A stretch of 64,000 bases of DNA from Saprospiraceae bacterium (GCA_020628475.1 JAHDFB010000005.1:32885-96884); one strand, 5' to 3'; shown: positions 37,645-47,803, counted from the first letter of the stretch. The notes: generated from the letters alone by a model not told the origin. Made by a program: numbers and translations.

Positions 37645-37759
37645 ATTCGTATTGATTTAATTCAGGTTTACCGTTTGTGGAAGTAAATGTAGTCATTTAT
37701 ACTAAGTCGCCAGCCTTGTTCTATTTTAAAATAAACAAATAGGATCGTTGAATATGTGC

Positions 37760-37767
37760 TACCTTTG
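37760..37767 (+). promoter_or_regulatory. -7 box of kdsA, near-leaderless
   Basis: TACCTTTG is a perfect TAnnTTTG match and ends 4 bp before the ATG at 37772. The transcript would have little or no leader, as also proposed for dusB. Confidence 0.5.
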
Positions 37768-37771
37768 CAAG

Positions 37772-38578
37772 ATGAAATCACTGTACCAACGATTAGAAGA
37801 AAAGAATAAGCTATTTTTTTTGACGGGTCCCTGTGCTGTCGAAAGTGCCGGTTTAATGGATGAAGTTGCTGCTCATCTTAGTGCCTTAAAGGAGAAATAT
37901 GAAGTAGAAATCGTCTTGAAAGGAAGTTACAGAAAAGCCAATAGAAGCCGCCTGGATTCCTTTACGGGTATTGGAGATGAGAAAGCCTTAGGCCTGTTGT
38001 CTGATGCTGGTGAGCGATACAATTTACCAGTAATCACCGATATTCATGCAGATGAAGAGGCAAGTATGGCAGCAGAGTATGTAGATGTGCTGCAAATTCC
38101 AGCTTTTCTTTGTCGACAGACTAGTTTATTGGTGGCTGCAGCCAAGACAGGCAAGATTGTGAATATTAAAAAAGGACAGTTTCTGGCGCCAGATGCGATG
38201 CAATTCGCAGCGACTAAAGTGAAAGAATCCAATAATAGTCAAATCTTATTAACAGAACGTGGTACTACCTTTGGGTATACGGATTTGGTGGTCGACATGC
38301 GTTCGATTCCTACCATGCAAGCACAGAAATATCCAGTAGTAATGGATGTGACTCATGCTCTGCAGAGACCAAATCAATCTTCTGGTGTGACTGGAGGACA
38401 ACCGGCCATGATTCAAACGATAGCTTCAGCGGCAGTTGCAGCCGGAGTTGATGGATTATTTATAGAAACCCATCCAGATCCAGCATCGGCCAAATCGGAT
38501 GGGGCCAATATGCTGCCGCTTGATCAGTTGGATACATTGATAGAACGATTGGTGAAGATAAAAAGCGCGATTTTATAG
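37772..38578 (+). CDS. kdsA: 3-deoxy-8-phosphooctulonate synthase
   Basis: The enzyme condenses phosphoenolpyruvate with arabinose 5-phosphate to Kdo 8-phosphate, for lipopolysaccharide core synthesis. It has 268 residues from the ATG at 37772; the frame extends to 37748, but that would place the promoter box inside the gene. Motifs: GPCAVESAGLMDEVA, KGSYRKANRSR (about 55-65, PEP site), DIHADEEASMAAEYVDVLQIPAFLCRQT seen as DVLQIPAFLCRQ, NIKKGQFLAP, and the IETHPDPASAKSDG end. Its stop is directly followed by the FAD dehydrogenase start. Confidence 0.96.
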   Translation: MKSLYQRLEEKNKLFFLTGPCAVESAGLMDEVAAHLSALKEKYEVEIVLKGSYRKANRSRLDSFTGIGDEKALGLLSDAGERYNLPVITDIHADEEASMAAEYVDVLQIPAFLCRQTSLLVAAAKTGKIVNIKKGQFLAPDAMQFAATKVKESNNSQILLTERGTTFGYTDLVVDMRSIPTMQAQKYPVVMDVTHALQRPNQSSGVTGGQPAMIQTIASAAVAAGVDGLFIETHPDPASAKSDGANMLPLDQLDTLIERLVKIKSAIL

Positions 38579-40135
38579 ATGAGTGAAGTGGTCGAAATAC
38601 GAGTCCGCCCAGATGATATTCACAATCAAGAGAAGATTGAGTCTTTGATTTATGCTAAAAAATCAAGTACTAAACCACTGGTGGAGTATCAATTGTTACG
38701 AAAGTCTTTGGATTCAAGACAAAAGAACATTTTTTACCTTCTTCGATACGAATTATTATATGCAGGCGATGCTTCGCGAAAAGTGAAGCCAAGAGAATAT
38801 AAAGATGTGCGGCATGCTACATCAGTGATAATTGTTGGTGCTGGTCCAGCCGGTTATTTTGCTGCTTTGGAATTAATCGAACAAGGATTGAAGCCGATCG
38901 TTCTGGATCGGGGAAAGGATGTTCAAGCAAGAAGAAGAGATTTGCGAGCGATCCAACAGGAAGGTGCCGTCAATCCGCATTCCAATTATTGCTTTGGAGA
39001 GGGGGGAGCAGGAACCTATTCGGATGGAAAATTATACACCCGTTCGCATAAACGTGGAAATATTATTCGAGTACTCGAAACATTACATGCTCACGGTGCT
39101 GCGGATGATGTATTATATGATGCACATCCACACATCGGTTCAAATAAACTGCCAAAAATAGTAGCCAATATCCGGAAGACGATTGAGGACTATGGTGGCG
39201 AAGTACATTTTGATACGCATGTTGTAGATCTGTTGATTGACCAAAATACCATGATTGGGGTCAAAACAGCAGATGGACAACGGATCGAAGCAAAAAACGT
39301 GATATTAGCTACAGGACATTCGGCACGGGATATATACTATATGTTGCATGCAAAAAATATTCAAATTGAATCAAAAGATTATGCTATCGGAGTTCGAATA
39401 GAACATCCGCAGGATCTTATTGACAAGATGCAATATAAGCATGCTCCTAGACATGAAAATCTACCTGCAGCTAGTTATCGATTAGCCACAGAAATCGATC
39501 AAAAAGGAGTTTTTAGTTTTTGTATGTGTCCTGGAGGATTGATCGTGCCTGCGGCTACAGCACCAGGGGAGTTGGTGGTCAATGGTATGTCTTTGTCTCG
39601 AAGGGATTCACCGTATTCGAACAGTGGTTTTGTAACCGCTGTAAATCAAGAAGATTTTAAAGCATTTCAAGACGACGGAATATTTGCCGGCTTGCATTTC
39701 CAACAGTCTATAGAACAGCAGATGTGGAAGCATGGGGACGGTAGTCAACAAGCGCCTGCTCAAAAGGTGGCAGATTTCTTGGAGAATCGATTTTCTCAAC
39801 AATTGAATTCAACATCCTATATTCCAGGAATCTATGCGGCAGATATGAGATCCTTATTGCCTTCTAGTATTGTTCATCGATTGAAGACCGGCTTGAAACA
39901 TTTTGGAAAACGTTACGGAGCCTATATTTCGAATGAGGCACAAATTATTGGAGTTGAAAGTAGAACGAGTGCACCCATAAGAATTCCGAGAAACAAAGAA
40001 TCTGCCATGCATCCTCAGATTAAAGGGTTATATCCTTGCGGAGAAGGGGCAGGATATGCAGGGGGAATTCTTTCGGCTTGCATGGACGGAGAATTCGTCG
40101 CACGGAAGGTGAAAGCACAATTAGAGACCGATTAA
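38579..40135 (+). CDS. FAD-dependent dehydrogenase (COG2509-like)
   Basis: This 518-residue protein starts on the base after the kdsA stop. After an N-terminal region of about 80 residues (VVEIRVRPDDIHNQEKIE), an FAD-binding Rossmann fold has VIIVGAGPAGYFAALELIEQG, i.e. GAGPAG near 85-90, followed by VLDRGKDVQARRRD. Other features are CFGEGGAGTYSDGKLYTR, ATGHSARDIYYML, a CMCPGG motif and the C-terminal YPCGEGAGYAGGI FAD contact. This matches uncharacterised FAD-dependent dehydrogenases widespread in bacteria; the substrate is unknown. Cotranscription with kdsA is likely from the spacing. Confidence 0.88.
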   Translation: MSEVVEIRVRPDDIHNQEKIESLIYAKKSSTKPLVEYQLLRKSLDSRQKNIFYLLRYELLYAGDASRKVKPREYKDVRHATSVIIVGAGPAGYFAALELIEQGLKPIVLDRGKDVQARRRDLRAIQQEGAVNPHSNYCFGEGGAGTYSDGKLYTRSHKRGNIIRVLETLHAHGAADDVLYDAHPHIGSNKLPKIVANIRKTIEDYGGEVHFDTHVVDLLIDQNTMIGVKTADGQRIEAKNVILATGHSARDIYYMLHAKNIQIESKDYAIGVRIEHPQDLIDKMQYKHAPRHENLPAASYRLATEIDQKGVFSFCMCPGGLIVPAATAPGELVVNGMSLSRRDSPYSNSGFVTAVNQEDFKAFQDDGIFAGLHFQQSIEQQMWKHGDGSQQAPAQKVADFLENRFSQQLNSTSYIPGIYAADMRSLLPSSIVHRLKTGLKHFGKRYGAYISNEAQIIGVESRTSAPIRIPRNKESAMHPQIKGLYPCGEGAGYAGGILSACMDGEFVARKVKAQLETD

Positions 40136-40311
40136 TGAACCAGTAGTCGGTCAGTCGGCAGTCAAAGTTTAAAGCTTATGTACAACAAATAGACAAGGTT
40201 TATTACTTTTACCAGCGATTTGTATAAAATCAACCAAATGCTCCAGTAAAATGATACAGTCCAACAGTATTGTGTTATAAGATGCTGCAGCGATACCCTA
40301 AGAAATAATAT

Positions 40312-40728
40312 ATGAAGCATTTTTTTGATTTGTTGGCGAGAATGATGTTGGCCACCATATTCATTTTTGAGGCATATGATTCGATCAGTTTCTATGCAAA
40401 GACCAAAAATACGATGACGGCTTACGGACTGACTTGGAATCAAGATTTCTTGCTAATTACAGTAATAAGCCTGTTAATATTGGGAGCACTGCTCGTGCTT
40501 TTGGGATATTATGCCAATTTGGGAGCCGTTCTTTTGCTTTGCTATATGGTTCCGATTACTCTGATTGTCTATTCGTTTTGGAATGATCCTCAAGAAGTCA
40601 AGCATATACAATCCATCATGTTTATGAAAAACATTGCGATCATCGGTGGACTATTGTTGCTTATGGTTAATGGTGCCGGAAAATGGAGTGTAAAACGTTT
40701 GATACACGTGTTGAGATTACCGAAATAA
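40312..40728 (+). CDS. DoxX-family membrane protein
   Basis: 138 residues with four membrane helices. The N-terminal LLARMMLATIFIFEAYDSISFY and the later YYANLGAVLLLCYMVPITLIVYSFW segments fit the DoxX/DoxD family of small membrane proteins, some associated with quinone or redox stress functions. The specific role is open. The 176-bp region before it shows nothing clear. It converges with the potassium channel gene, 6 bp apart. Confidence 0.8.
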   Translation: MKHFFDLLARMMLATIFIFEAYDSISFYAKTKNTMTAYGLTWNQDFLLITVISLLILGALLVLLGYYANLGAVLLLCYMVPITLIVYSFWNDPQEVKHIQSIMFMKNIAIIGGLLLLMVNGAGKWSVKRLIHVLRLPK

Positions 40729-40734
40729 GGGCTA

Positions 40735-41577
40735 TTACAAATCCAAACTACTTCCGCAATATTTACAATATTCAGCATCTGCATCATGCCCTTCTTGACT
40801 ACAATTCATGCAGACTTGGGTAGTAATTTCTTCTTTCTTTTTACTGCTTTTGACCATTTCTGAGGACACAATACCGGTCGGTACAGCGATCACTGCGTAA
40901 CCCAAAATCATGACAACAGCAGCTAGGAATTGTCCAAGATTAGTTTGGGGTGAAATGTCTCCATAACCCACGGTGGTCATGGTTACAATGGCCCAATAAA
41001 TAGATCTTGGGATACTATCAAAATCTGAGTCGACCGCTGTTCCTTCGACTAAATACATGATGGATCCTAAAATATTGACCATCAGAAAAATGAAGAATAT
41101 GAAGACAAAAATTTTGGTCCGACTAGCTTTTAAGGCATTGATGATAAAGCTTCCTTGATTCATAAATCCAACCATTTTAAATAGTCGGAAAACCCTTAGT
41201 AGGCGTAGGGCGCGAATGACAATTAAGGAGTGCGTGCCCGCTATAAATATGCTCAAATAGGTAGGGATAATGGCCATCAAATCAATGATTCCGTATGCTG
41301 ATAAGGCGTACTTTCTAGGTCGATAGGAACAGTAAAGACGTAAAGCATATTCTGCCGTGAAGAATATTGTGAGAATCCACTCGGCGTAGTAGAGTTGATC
41401 TCCATATTTTGCCGCAATGGATGGTACACTTTCTAAATTTACGACAAGTATACTAAGCGCAATGAAAATCAGCAGTATGACATCAAAAACTTTACCTTTA
41501 GGCGTATCAGCTTCGAAGATAATCGTATGAAGGTTCCGTTGTAATTGGTTTAAAGTCCTACCTTTCTTGGCTGCCAT
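40735..41577 (-). CDS. Voltage-gated potassium channel (6TM) with C-terminal zinc ribbon
   Basis: 280 residues in the inner membrane. Six hydrophobic segments include an S4-like helix with regularly spaced arginines, RALRLLRVFRLFK (122-134). The pore filter TTVGYGD is at 201-207, the K+-selective signature. Instead of an RCK or cyclic-nucleotide domain, the C-terminus has a treble-clef-like zinc ribbon with Cys256, Cys259, Cys271 and Cys274 (CMNC ... CKYCG). The gene is 67 bp downstream of pbpC on the same strand and may be cotranscribed, though no functional link is known. Confidence 0.9.
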   Translation of the reverse strand: MAAKKGRTLNQLQRNLHTIIFEADTPKGKVFDVILLIFIALSILVVNLESVPSIAAKYGDQLYYAEWILTIFFTAEYALRLYCSYRPRKYALSAYGIIDLMAIIPTYLSIFIAGTHSLIVIRALRLLRVFRLFKMVGFMNQGSFIINALKASRTKIFVFIFFIFLMVNILGSIMYLVEGTAVDSDFDSIPRSIYWAIVTMTTVGYGDISPQTNLGQFLAAVVMILGYAVIAVPTGIVSSEMVKSSKKKEEITTQVCMNCSQEGHDADAEYCKYCGSSLDL

Positions 41578-41644
41578 AATTCATTTCATACTTGTATAAA
41601 CCAAAAATACGTTTTCGCTTAGCTTTATTCAAATTAAGAAAGAT

Positions 41645-44005
41645 TTATTCGACAATCTCGAAGTGTACGATATCTTCTTGACCATTCTGATCGATGACCA
41701 TTAACTGATGTTTACCCAGTTCAAGACGCATATTCATTTCATGGATATGTTCGGTTTCACCAAGAAAAGATTCATCCATATGCCAATATAATCGAGCATC
41801 TTTATCGGGGTGAAAGGCCTTTAGCACAAATTTATTTCTCTCCGTCTCACTAATTCTTGGCAAGTATATTTGAATATTTTCCTCTGGATAGAGAATGCGT
41901 GGAGTGACCGATTTTTGAACGTTGGAACAATCGGGATGTAGTTTTGGCGGGGCTTTATAATAGGCGTTTTGTTTATAGTAATAAGCGGCTTTGGATTGAA
42001 TCTCGAACGCACTTTGGGCGTAAGCCTTATCCATGTCATAGCACTGTGCATTGACTTGAAATTCTTGATTTTCATCGAGATATATCAATTTATGATGTTG
42101 ACATTTCGGATATTGATGTGTATTTCTATTTAACCAGCTGCTATCAACGGGGCAATATGGATTTGCAAGATTACCTGAGATAGAACAGGTCGCTAGATAT
42201 TGCATATCGTCGATCGGCTTATCAAACCAAGCGTGATTTGGTAGATTACTAACCACCCTAAAAAAGATAGGGGCTGCTGCTTTGGCGCCTACGATACCTG
42301 GTCTACCTTCTCCATCAGCATTTCCAACCCATACACCGATGGCATATTTACCATTTACACCGATGGCCCATGCATCTTTGAAGCCATTGCTGGTGCCCGT
42401 TTTCCAAGCAATGCGATGACTTGAAGAAAAGGATTGCCAAGAACCCTGCTCTGTAGGACGCTCTACATGTTGGATATTTTGTAATGCCGTCCATATGGAT
42501 TCTGCTCTTAATTTTATGGGACTGGATTGTGTTTTTTTAAGGGGGGCTTTCGCCTCTCGGCTCGCCCAAAGGCTACACGGGTCGAAATCTTCTGTACAAT
42601 AATAACCATCGTTTTGCTCGTAAGTATTCAGCGTTTTTGCTAATATTCCATATGCATTCGTGAGGTCCCACAAACTAGCTTCTGCGCCTCCTAGAATTAA
42701 AGGAATGCCGTAATAATCCGCTTCCTTATTGATCGATTGTAAGCCATAATCCTGAAGTAAAAGTCGAAATCGTTCAATGCCATATTGCTGCAACAAATAG
42801 GCAAAAGGGATATTCAGAGAACGAATCAATGCTTTATTAGCTGGTACTAAACCGTCGTGATTCTTATTGTAATTTTCCGCGATGAATCCATTCATCTGAA
42901 TAGGATGATCGGGTAATAAGGATTTTTCTAGAATGAGTCCTTCTTCGAGGGCAGCAGCATATAAAAATGGTTTGAGAAGACTACCAGTACTTCTTTTTGA
43001 CTGAATAATATCTACAAATTCTTGATTGTTCGCTCCCGTATTCTTGAGATTACCAATATAGGCGAGGGTTTGGTTTTTTTCAATATCCAATACCAAAATA
43101 GCGAGATTGTCGATTTGGTTCTGCTTTAGTAACTTACCCTGCACCTCCGCAATAGCTAAACATCGTTTTTGGATGTTTTTATCTATGCTGGTGTGGTAGA
43201 GTTGTGCACCATGTTTTTGACGTAATAGTTGCAGTAAATGAGGACTTAAATTTTCTAAGCGGACCGGGCGGTGTGGGATGATTTCATTCAAAGCAGAATG
43301 ATGATCCTGCTTTGATATGAGCTCGTGCTTCAATAATTTATCGAGTAAACGGTTTCTTTTTTGGCGTAAGGTAGATCGATTTTTTTCAGTGTGCATGAGT
43401 CCAGGACTATTAGGTAAGACAGCTAAAAGAGCAGCTTCTCCCCAGCTAAGATGTTCAGACGATTTGCCAAAAAAACGCCAACAGGCAGCCTCTAAGCCGA
43501 TGACATTTCCACCGAAAGGTGCGTGAGCTGCATAGAGCGTAAAAATCTCCTCTTTGGAATAACGCCATTCTAGCCGTTGCGCTAAAATGATCTCCAATAA
43601 TTTTTCGGGAATGGTTCGAGAGGGATTGTTTCGATGTAAGCGAATGGTTTGCATACTAATCGTGGAAGCGCCACTCACAATTTTTCTGGCACGTAGGTTT
43701 TGATACATTGCTCTGATAAAGGCGACAAGATCAAATCCATTGTGTTGCTCAAAACGCTGATCTTCAAATAAGAGTGCTGCTTGCTTATATTTTTTCGAAA
43801 TTGTTGATTGTTGGGGGAAATGCCATTGTTCATCTTTCGAAATAGAAGCGGATAATAATTGTTGATTCCGATCTACTAGTACTGTGCTGAAGTGATGATG
43901 AGAAAACAGATGTTTGGGCAGCGCTATGTAAAAGATGAATAGCCCTATTCCCCACAGCAGAAGAAATATCAATAATTGTCTCGAAATGCGTCCATCGTAA
44001 GCCAT
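41645..44005 (-). CDS. pbpC: Penicillin-binding protein 1C
   Basis: A bifunctional peptidoglycan glycosyltransferase/transpeptidase of the PBP1C class, 786 residues. It has an N-terminal membrane anchor (about 10-29). The glycosyltransferase domain (about 45-230) contains the catalytic glutamate in LLFEDQRFEQHNGFD and GASTISMQTIRL. The transpeptidase domain has Ser342-x-x-Lys (GSLLKPF) and KTGTSNGFKDAWAIG. A C-terminal BiPBP_C domain (about 695-786) is present. PbpC is the usual genomic partner of bacterial alpha-2-macroglobulin, and one is encoded 5 kb away at 49163-54682. Confidence 0.95.
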   Translation of the reverse strand: MAYDGRISRQLLIFLLLWGIGLFIFYIALPKHLFSHHHFSTVLVDRNQQLLSASISKDEQWHFPQQSTISKKYKQAALLFEDQRFEQHNGFDLVAFIRAMYQNLRARKIVSGASTISMQTIRLHRNNPSRTIPEKLLEIILAQRLEWRYSKEEIFTLYAAHAPFGGNVIGLEAACWRFFGKSSEHLSWGEAALLAVLPNSPGLMHTEKNRSTLRQKRNRLLDKLLKHELISKQDHHSALNEIIPHRPVRLENLSPHLLQLLRQKHGAQLYHTSIDKNIQKRCLAIAEVQGKLLKQNQIDNLAILVLDIEKNQTLAYIGNLKNTGANNQEFVDIIQSKRSTGSLLKPFLYAAALEEGLILEKSLLPDHPIQMNGFIAENYNKNHDGLVPANKALIRSLNIPFAYLLQQYGIERFRLLLQDYGLQSINKEADYYGIPLILGGAEASLWDLTNAYGILAKTLNTYEQNDGYYCTEDFDPCSLWASREAKAPLKKTQSSPIKLRAESIWTALQNIQHVERPTEQGSWQSFSSSHRIAWKTGTSNGFKDAWAIGVNGKYAIGVWVGNADGEGRPGIVGAKAAAPIFFRVVSNLPNHAWFDKPIDDMQYLATCSISGNLANPYCPVDSSWLNRNTHQYPKCQHHKLIYLDENQEFQVNAQCYDMDKAYAQSAFEIQSKAAYYYKQNAYYKAPPKLHPDCSNVQKSVTPRILYPEENIQIYLPRISETERNKFVLKAFHPDKDARLYWHMDESFLGETEHIHEMNMRLELGKHQLMVIDQNGQEDIVHFEIVE

Positions 44006-44079
44006 TATATTGCTAACGTCAAGAAGATTAATTTTCGTTTATGAAGAACCGTTAGTCCAATGAATTGATTGAATTTAAT

Positions 44080-45954
44080 CTAAGACGAGGAACTTTGGTT
44101 TTCATCCTTTACATGACCTACGATCCATTCTTTGCAGGTTTCAAAATTATCGAAAATTTGATCTGGGCCTACTAAGTCCGGAATGATATCAATACTTTCG
44201 AGCATATATCGTGGCTGCGTATTGATGCCTACAAAAAGAACTTTTAGACCTCTTTGAACAAAATCAAATAATATATTTTCTAAGGCCATGATTCCGGATT
44301 GATCGATATACGGTACCTTTTCCATTTTGAAAATAACGGTTGTGGCAGAGTCTGGGATTTGTTTGGCCAATAATTGAAAATCACTGGTGTTTCCAAAAAA
44401 GAGCGGACCGTTTAAATCCTTGATAAATACTTCTTCTCGAAGTGGTTTCGGAATCTCTGTATTTTCTTCAATTTCTTTTTGTTGTGAAGCCTTGGACATT
44501 GCTCTCACTTCTGATTTTTCAGAAGTAATACTGGCCATCTTGCGCATGAACATTAAAGCAGATAATACTAATCCGATAGCTACAGCATAGATCAAATCCC
44601 AGAATACTGTTAAAAGCATAACTAAAATAAGTACAATAGCATCGGATTTTGGCATGGATCCCAATGCTCTCAGTCCCTTATAGTCCATAACACCAATACC
44701 AACAGTGATTAATATACCTGCCAGTACGGCATTAGGAATTTGTTCTGCAAATGGTCCTAGCAGCAATAAAATAATCAGTAGTAGTAGCGAGGCAATCATA
44801 CCGGATAGGCGGGTTTTACCACCAGAATTTATATTTACTACAGTTCGGATTGTCGCGCCTGCTCCTGGAATTCCACCAAAGAGAGAAGCGATAGAATTTC
44901 CGATTCCTTGACCAATTAATTCTCGATCACTATTGTGTTTGGTCTTAGTCATATTGTCGGCCACAACCGAAGTTAACAAGGAATCTATGGATCCTAACAG
45001 TGCCAATGAAATGGCTGTAAATATATACGGGCTGATGTCACCGAAGTTGAAATCGGAAAACATACTCAAATACATTTTAGGAAATCCTTCTGGGATGTCA
45101 CCGATTGTCGAGACATCTAGATTGGCTAATACAGCCACAATGGACACGACCAATAAGGCAACAAGGGTACTCGGAATCGCCTTGGTGATATACTTGAAAC
45201 CAAAGACGATGATGATGGTCGATATAGCCAGTAAGAATTCAAGCCATTGGATATTCTTTATTGCTTTACCAAGATATCGGATCGCGCCAAGGACGCCGGA
45301 TTTATCTTTTCCAACTAAAGTCTCGGCTTCAAGTCGAACTTGTTCGTCAGTGATAGATTCTGCTTTTCGCACCGTTTCTTTAAAATCATCTAGAACCAAC
45401 AAATCTTCATTGGCTTCATCTTTTAAGATTTTAGTTAGTAAAACTTCATGTGCTTCCGGTACGAATTTATCGATGTTTTGTTGATCAGCCACCGGATTGT
45501 ATCCAAATAAAGATAATAATTGAGTAATGAGAATAATAATCCCGATCCCTGACATGAAGCCTGATACAACGGGGTAGGGGATATACTTTATTAACCCACC
45601 AAGTTTAACGACGCCGAACAGAATTTGAAATAATCCAGCTAAGAGAAAGACCATCAATATCGAAGGTAAGGCCTGTTCTACATTCCCGTCGTTGCTCTGA
45701 ATAATGCCAGCGATGATTAACATGCTGACCGCAGTCATCGGAGCAGTAGGTCCACTAATTTGAGTGGAAGTACCTCCAAATAAGGATGCAAAAAAACCGA
45801 TAAAAATCGCTCCGAATAATCCAGCAGGGGCACCTAATCCAGATTGAACACCGAATGCCAAGGCCAATGGTAATGCTACTACACCAGCAGTTAAACCACC
45901 AAATAAATCCCCTTTGAAATGTCTAAAAAATCCTCCCTTAGTTTTTGAAGTCAT
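44080..45954 (-). CDS. SulP-family anion transporter with STAS domain
   Basis: 624 residues. The SLC26/SulP membrane domain fills residues 1-470, with about 12 to 14 segments, GGLTAGVVALPLALAFGV near 16-33 and ISGPTAPMTAVSMLI. The C-terminal STAS domain (about 510-600) has FFGNTSDFQ, YIDQSGIMALENILFDF and VLFVGINTQP. Members carry sulfate, bicarbonate or dicarboxylates; the substrate cannot be read here. A charged loop of about 60 residues in the middle (about 160-220, KFVPEAHEVLLTKILKDEA) is longer than I expect. A 13-bp palindrome GTGATT-G-AATCAC (45986-45998) lies 32 bp upstream of the start and may be an operator. Confidence 0.9.
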   Translation of the reverse strand: MTSKTKGGFFRHFKGDLFGGLTAGVVALPLALAFGVQSGLGAPAGLFGAIFIGFFASLFGGTSTQISGPTAPMTAVSMLIIAGIIQSNDGNVEQALPSILMVFLLAGLFQILFGVVKLGGLIKYIPYPVVSGFMSGIGIIILITQLLSLFGYNPVADQQNIDKFVPEAHEVLLTKILKDEANEDLLVLDDFKETVRKAESITDEQVRLEAETLVGKDKSGVLGAIRYLGKAIKNIQWLEFLLAISTIIIVFGFKYITKAIPSTLVALLVVSIVAVLANLDVSTIGDIPEGFPKMYLSMFSDFNFGDISPYIFTAISLALLGSIDSLLTSVVADNMTKTKHNSDRELIGQGIGNSIASLFGGIPGAGATIRTVVNINSGGKTRLSGMIASLLLLIILLLLGPFAEQIPNAVLAGILITVGIGVMDYKGLRALGSMPKSDAIVLILVMLLTVFWDLIYAVAIGLVLSALMFMRKMASITSEKSEVRAMSKASQQKEIEENTEIPKPLREEVFIKDLNGPLFFGNTSDFQLLAKQIPDSATTVIFKMEKVPYIDQSGIMALENILFDFVQRGLKVLFVGINTQPRYMLESIDIIPDLVGPDQIFDNFETCKEWIVGHVKDENQSSSS

Positions 45955-46074
45955 TGTATGTATTTATCAGTTATAACGAGATAAAGTGATTGAATCACGA
46001 TTAAAAGTACTTGTAATTTCGAATAATACCTTTGTTATTGAATTACTTTTTTTTGAAATGAAAGAAGTATTTAC

Positions 46075-47790
46075 TTAAAATCCATCGACATGATCATCTC
46101 CACGTGTATCCGCAGCAGCTTCTAACTTTCCATTTTGAGCAACGATTAGCTCAACGCGCCCAATAGAACTTCTACTGCTGACCTGGTGTCCCATTTTTTC
46201 TAAAGATTTTACTTTATCAGCAGCGAATGCACCGTTTTCATAAAATAGATCTTCTGGTTTCCATTGATGATGGAATCGCGGAGCCTCTACTGCTTTGCCT
46301 ACCGGCATTTCAAACTCTATCACATTCAGTATTGTTTGAAATACAGAGGTAATAATGGTACTTCCTCCAGGTGTGCCTAGTACCATGAATAGCTTCCCTT
46401 CTTTTTCAACGATAGTAGGCGTCATAGAACTTAACATTCGCTTACCGGGTTCAATTTTATTGGCTTCCGCTCCGACTAGTCCATACATATTAGGTACGCC
46501 TACTTTAGCGCTGAAATCATCCATCTCGTTATTGAGTAAATATCCTGCACCTTCCACAACGACTTTACTGCCGTATCCACCATTTAATGTAGTAGTAATA
46601 GACACCGCATTGCCATAAGAATCAACGATAGAAAAGTGCGTCGTTTCTTCACTTTCATCAAACTGTCCAGCTTGAATCGATTCTAAGTCACTCGCTTTGG
46701 AAATATTAAAATCACGCATTCTTTCGGTCACATAGTGTGGGTTGATTAGATCTTCTACAGGAACCGGATAAAAATCACCATCACCTAAATGGATAGCGCG
46801 ATCTGCATAGGCTCTTTTCTCTGCTTCGGTCATTAGATGAATCGAACGGACATCTTGAAATCCCCATGACTTGATAGGATATGGTTCAATGGATTGCATC
46901 AATTGAGCCAGTAATATGCCACCGGAAGATGGAGGTGGCATGGAATGTATCGTGTAGTTTTTATAGGGGAAACTAATCACATCTCTCCACACCGATTGGT
47001 AATTTTTCAAATCATCCGTCCCGATTATTCCTTGATGCTTTTGCATTTCTTGTGCCAATCGCTGCGCATTTTCGCCTTCATAGAATCCAGCACGACCCTC
47101 GTCGCGAATCAAAGTCAAGGTATGGGCCAAGTCTTTCTGAATGAATACATCTCCAGCTCGATATCGATTCGGACTATTAAATGGGTTTTGATGTTGATTG
47201 ACCTCCTGAAATACCTCCTTTTTGTCATTTAGATTTTTCGCTTGTTTTTTTGTCAGTTTAAAACCCTTTTCTGCGATATCAATGGCTGGCTGAACCAGTT
47301 GTTTCCAATCTTGTAATTTACTAAACTTCTTAAAAGCCTCGTACATGCCATCGACGGATCCTGGTATACCTACGGCTAAGTGTCCTTTTGTGCTTAAATC
47401 TTTAATGACATTACCTGCTGCATCTAAATACATGGACTCACTCGATCTAGCGGGAGCCGTTTCTCGATAATCTAGACTATGTAAGCGGCCGTTTTGTTCC
47501 CTGTAGATCATGAAACCGCCACCACCTATATTCCCGGCTACGGGATAACAAACGGCTAATGCAAATTGTGCAGCAATAGCCGCATCGATTGCATTACCAC
47601 CTTCTTTCAAAATTTTAACAGCAATCGCACTGGCGACAGGATGTGCGGTTGAAACGGCAGCATTGTCATAAACTTTGTATTTTTGCAGAGAATAAATGGA
47701 TGACTGATCAATTTTACAGCTGTGCAAGAAGATCAAAAATCCAATAATCATGCTAACATTAAGTATTTGGAACAATTTCTGCGTCTTCAT
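46075..47790 (-). CDS. ggt: Gamma-glutamyltransferase
   Basis: This 571-residue precursor of the Ntn-hydrolase that cleaves gamma-glutamyl bonds of glutathione should self-cleave before Thr383, the first Thr of TTHFSIVD. The large subunit contains HPVASAIAVKILKEGGNAIDAAIA, seen as GGNAIDAA, and the DYRETAP substrate arginine. The small subunit has GGYGSK, MLSSMTPTIV and LGTPGGSTI. The N-terminus MKTQKLFQILNVSMIIGFL ends in a lipobox-like FLHSC (Cys25), so it is probably a periplasmic lipoprotein. It is divergent from the PorV-like gene, with a shared promoter region. Confidence 0.93.
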   Translation of the reverse strand: MKTQKLFQILNVSMIIGFLIFLHSCKIDQSSIYSLQKYKVYDNAAVSTAHPVASAIAVKILKEGGNAIDAAIAAQFALAVCYPVAGNIGGGGFMIYREQNGRLHSLDYRETAPARSSESMYLDAAGNVIKDLSTKGHLAVGIPGSVDGMYEAFKKFSKLQDWKQLVQPAIDIAEKGFKLTKKQAKNLNDKKEVFQEVNQHQNPFNSPNRYRAGDVFIQKDLAHTLTLIRDEGRAGFYEGENAQRLAQEMQKHQGIIGTDDLKNYQSVWRDVISFPYKNYTIHSMPPPSSGGILLAQLMQSIEPYPIKSWGFQDVRSIHLMTEAEKRAYADRAIHLGDGDFYPVPVEDLINPHYVTERMRDFNISKASDLESIQAGQFDESEETTHFSIVDSYGNAVSITTTLNGGYGSKVVVEGAGYLLNNEMDDFSAKVGVPNMYGLVGAEANKIEPGKRMLSSMTPTIVEKEGKLFMVLGTPGGSTIITSVFQTILNVIEFEMPVGKAVEAPRFHHQWKPEDLFYENGAFAADKVKSLEKMGHQVSSRSSIGRVELIVAQNGKLEAAADTRGDDHVDGF

Positions 47791-47803
47791 GTAATAGAAT
47801 GCT

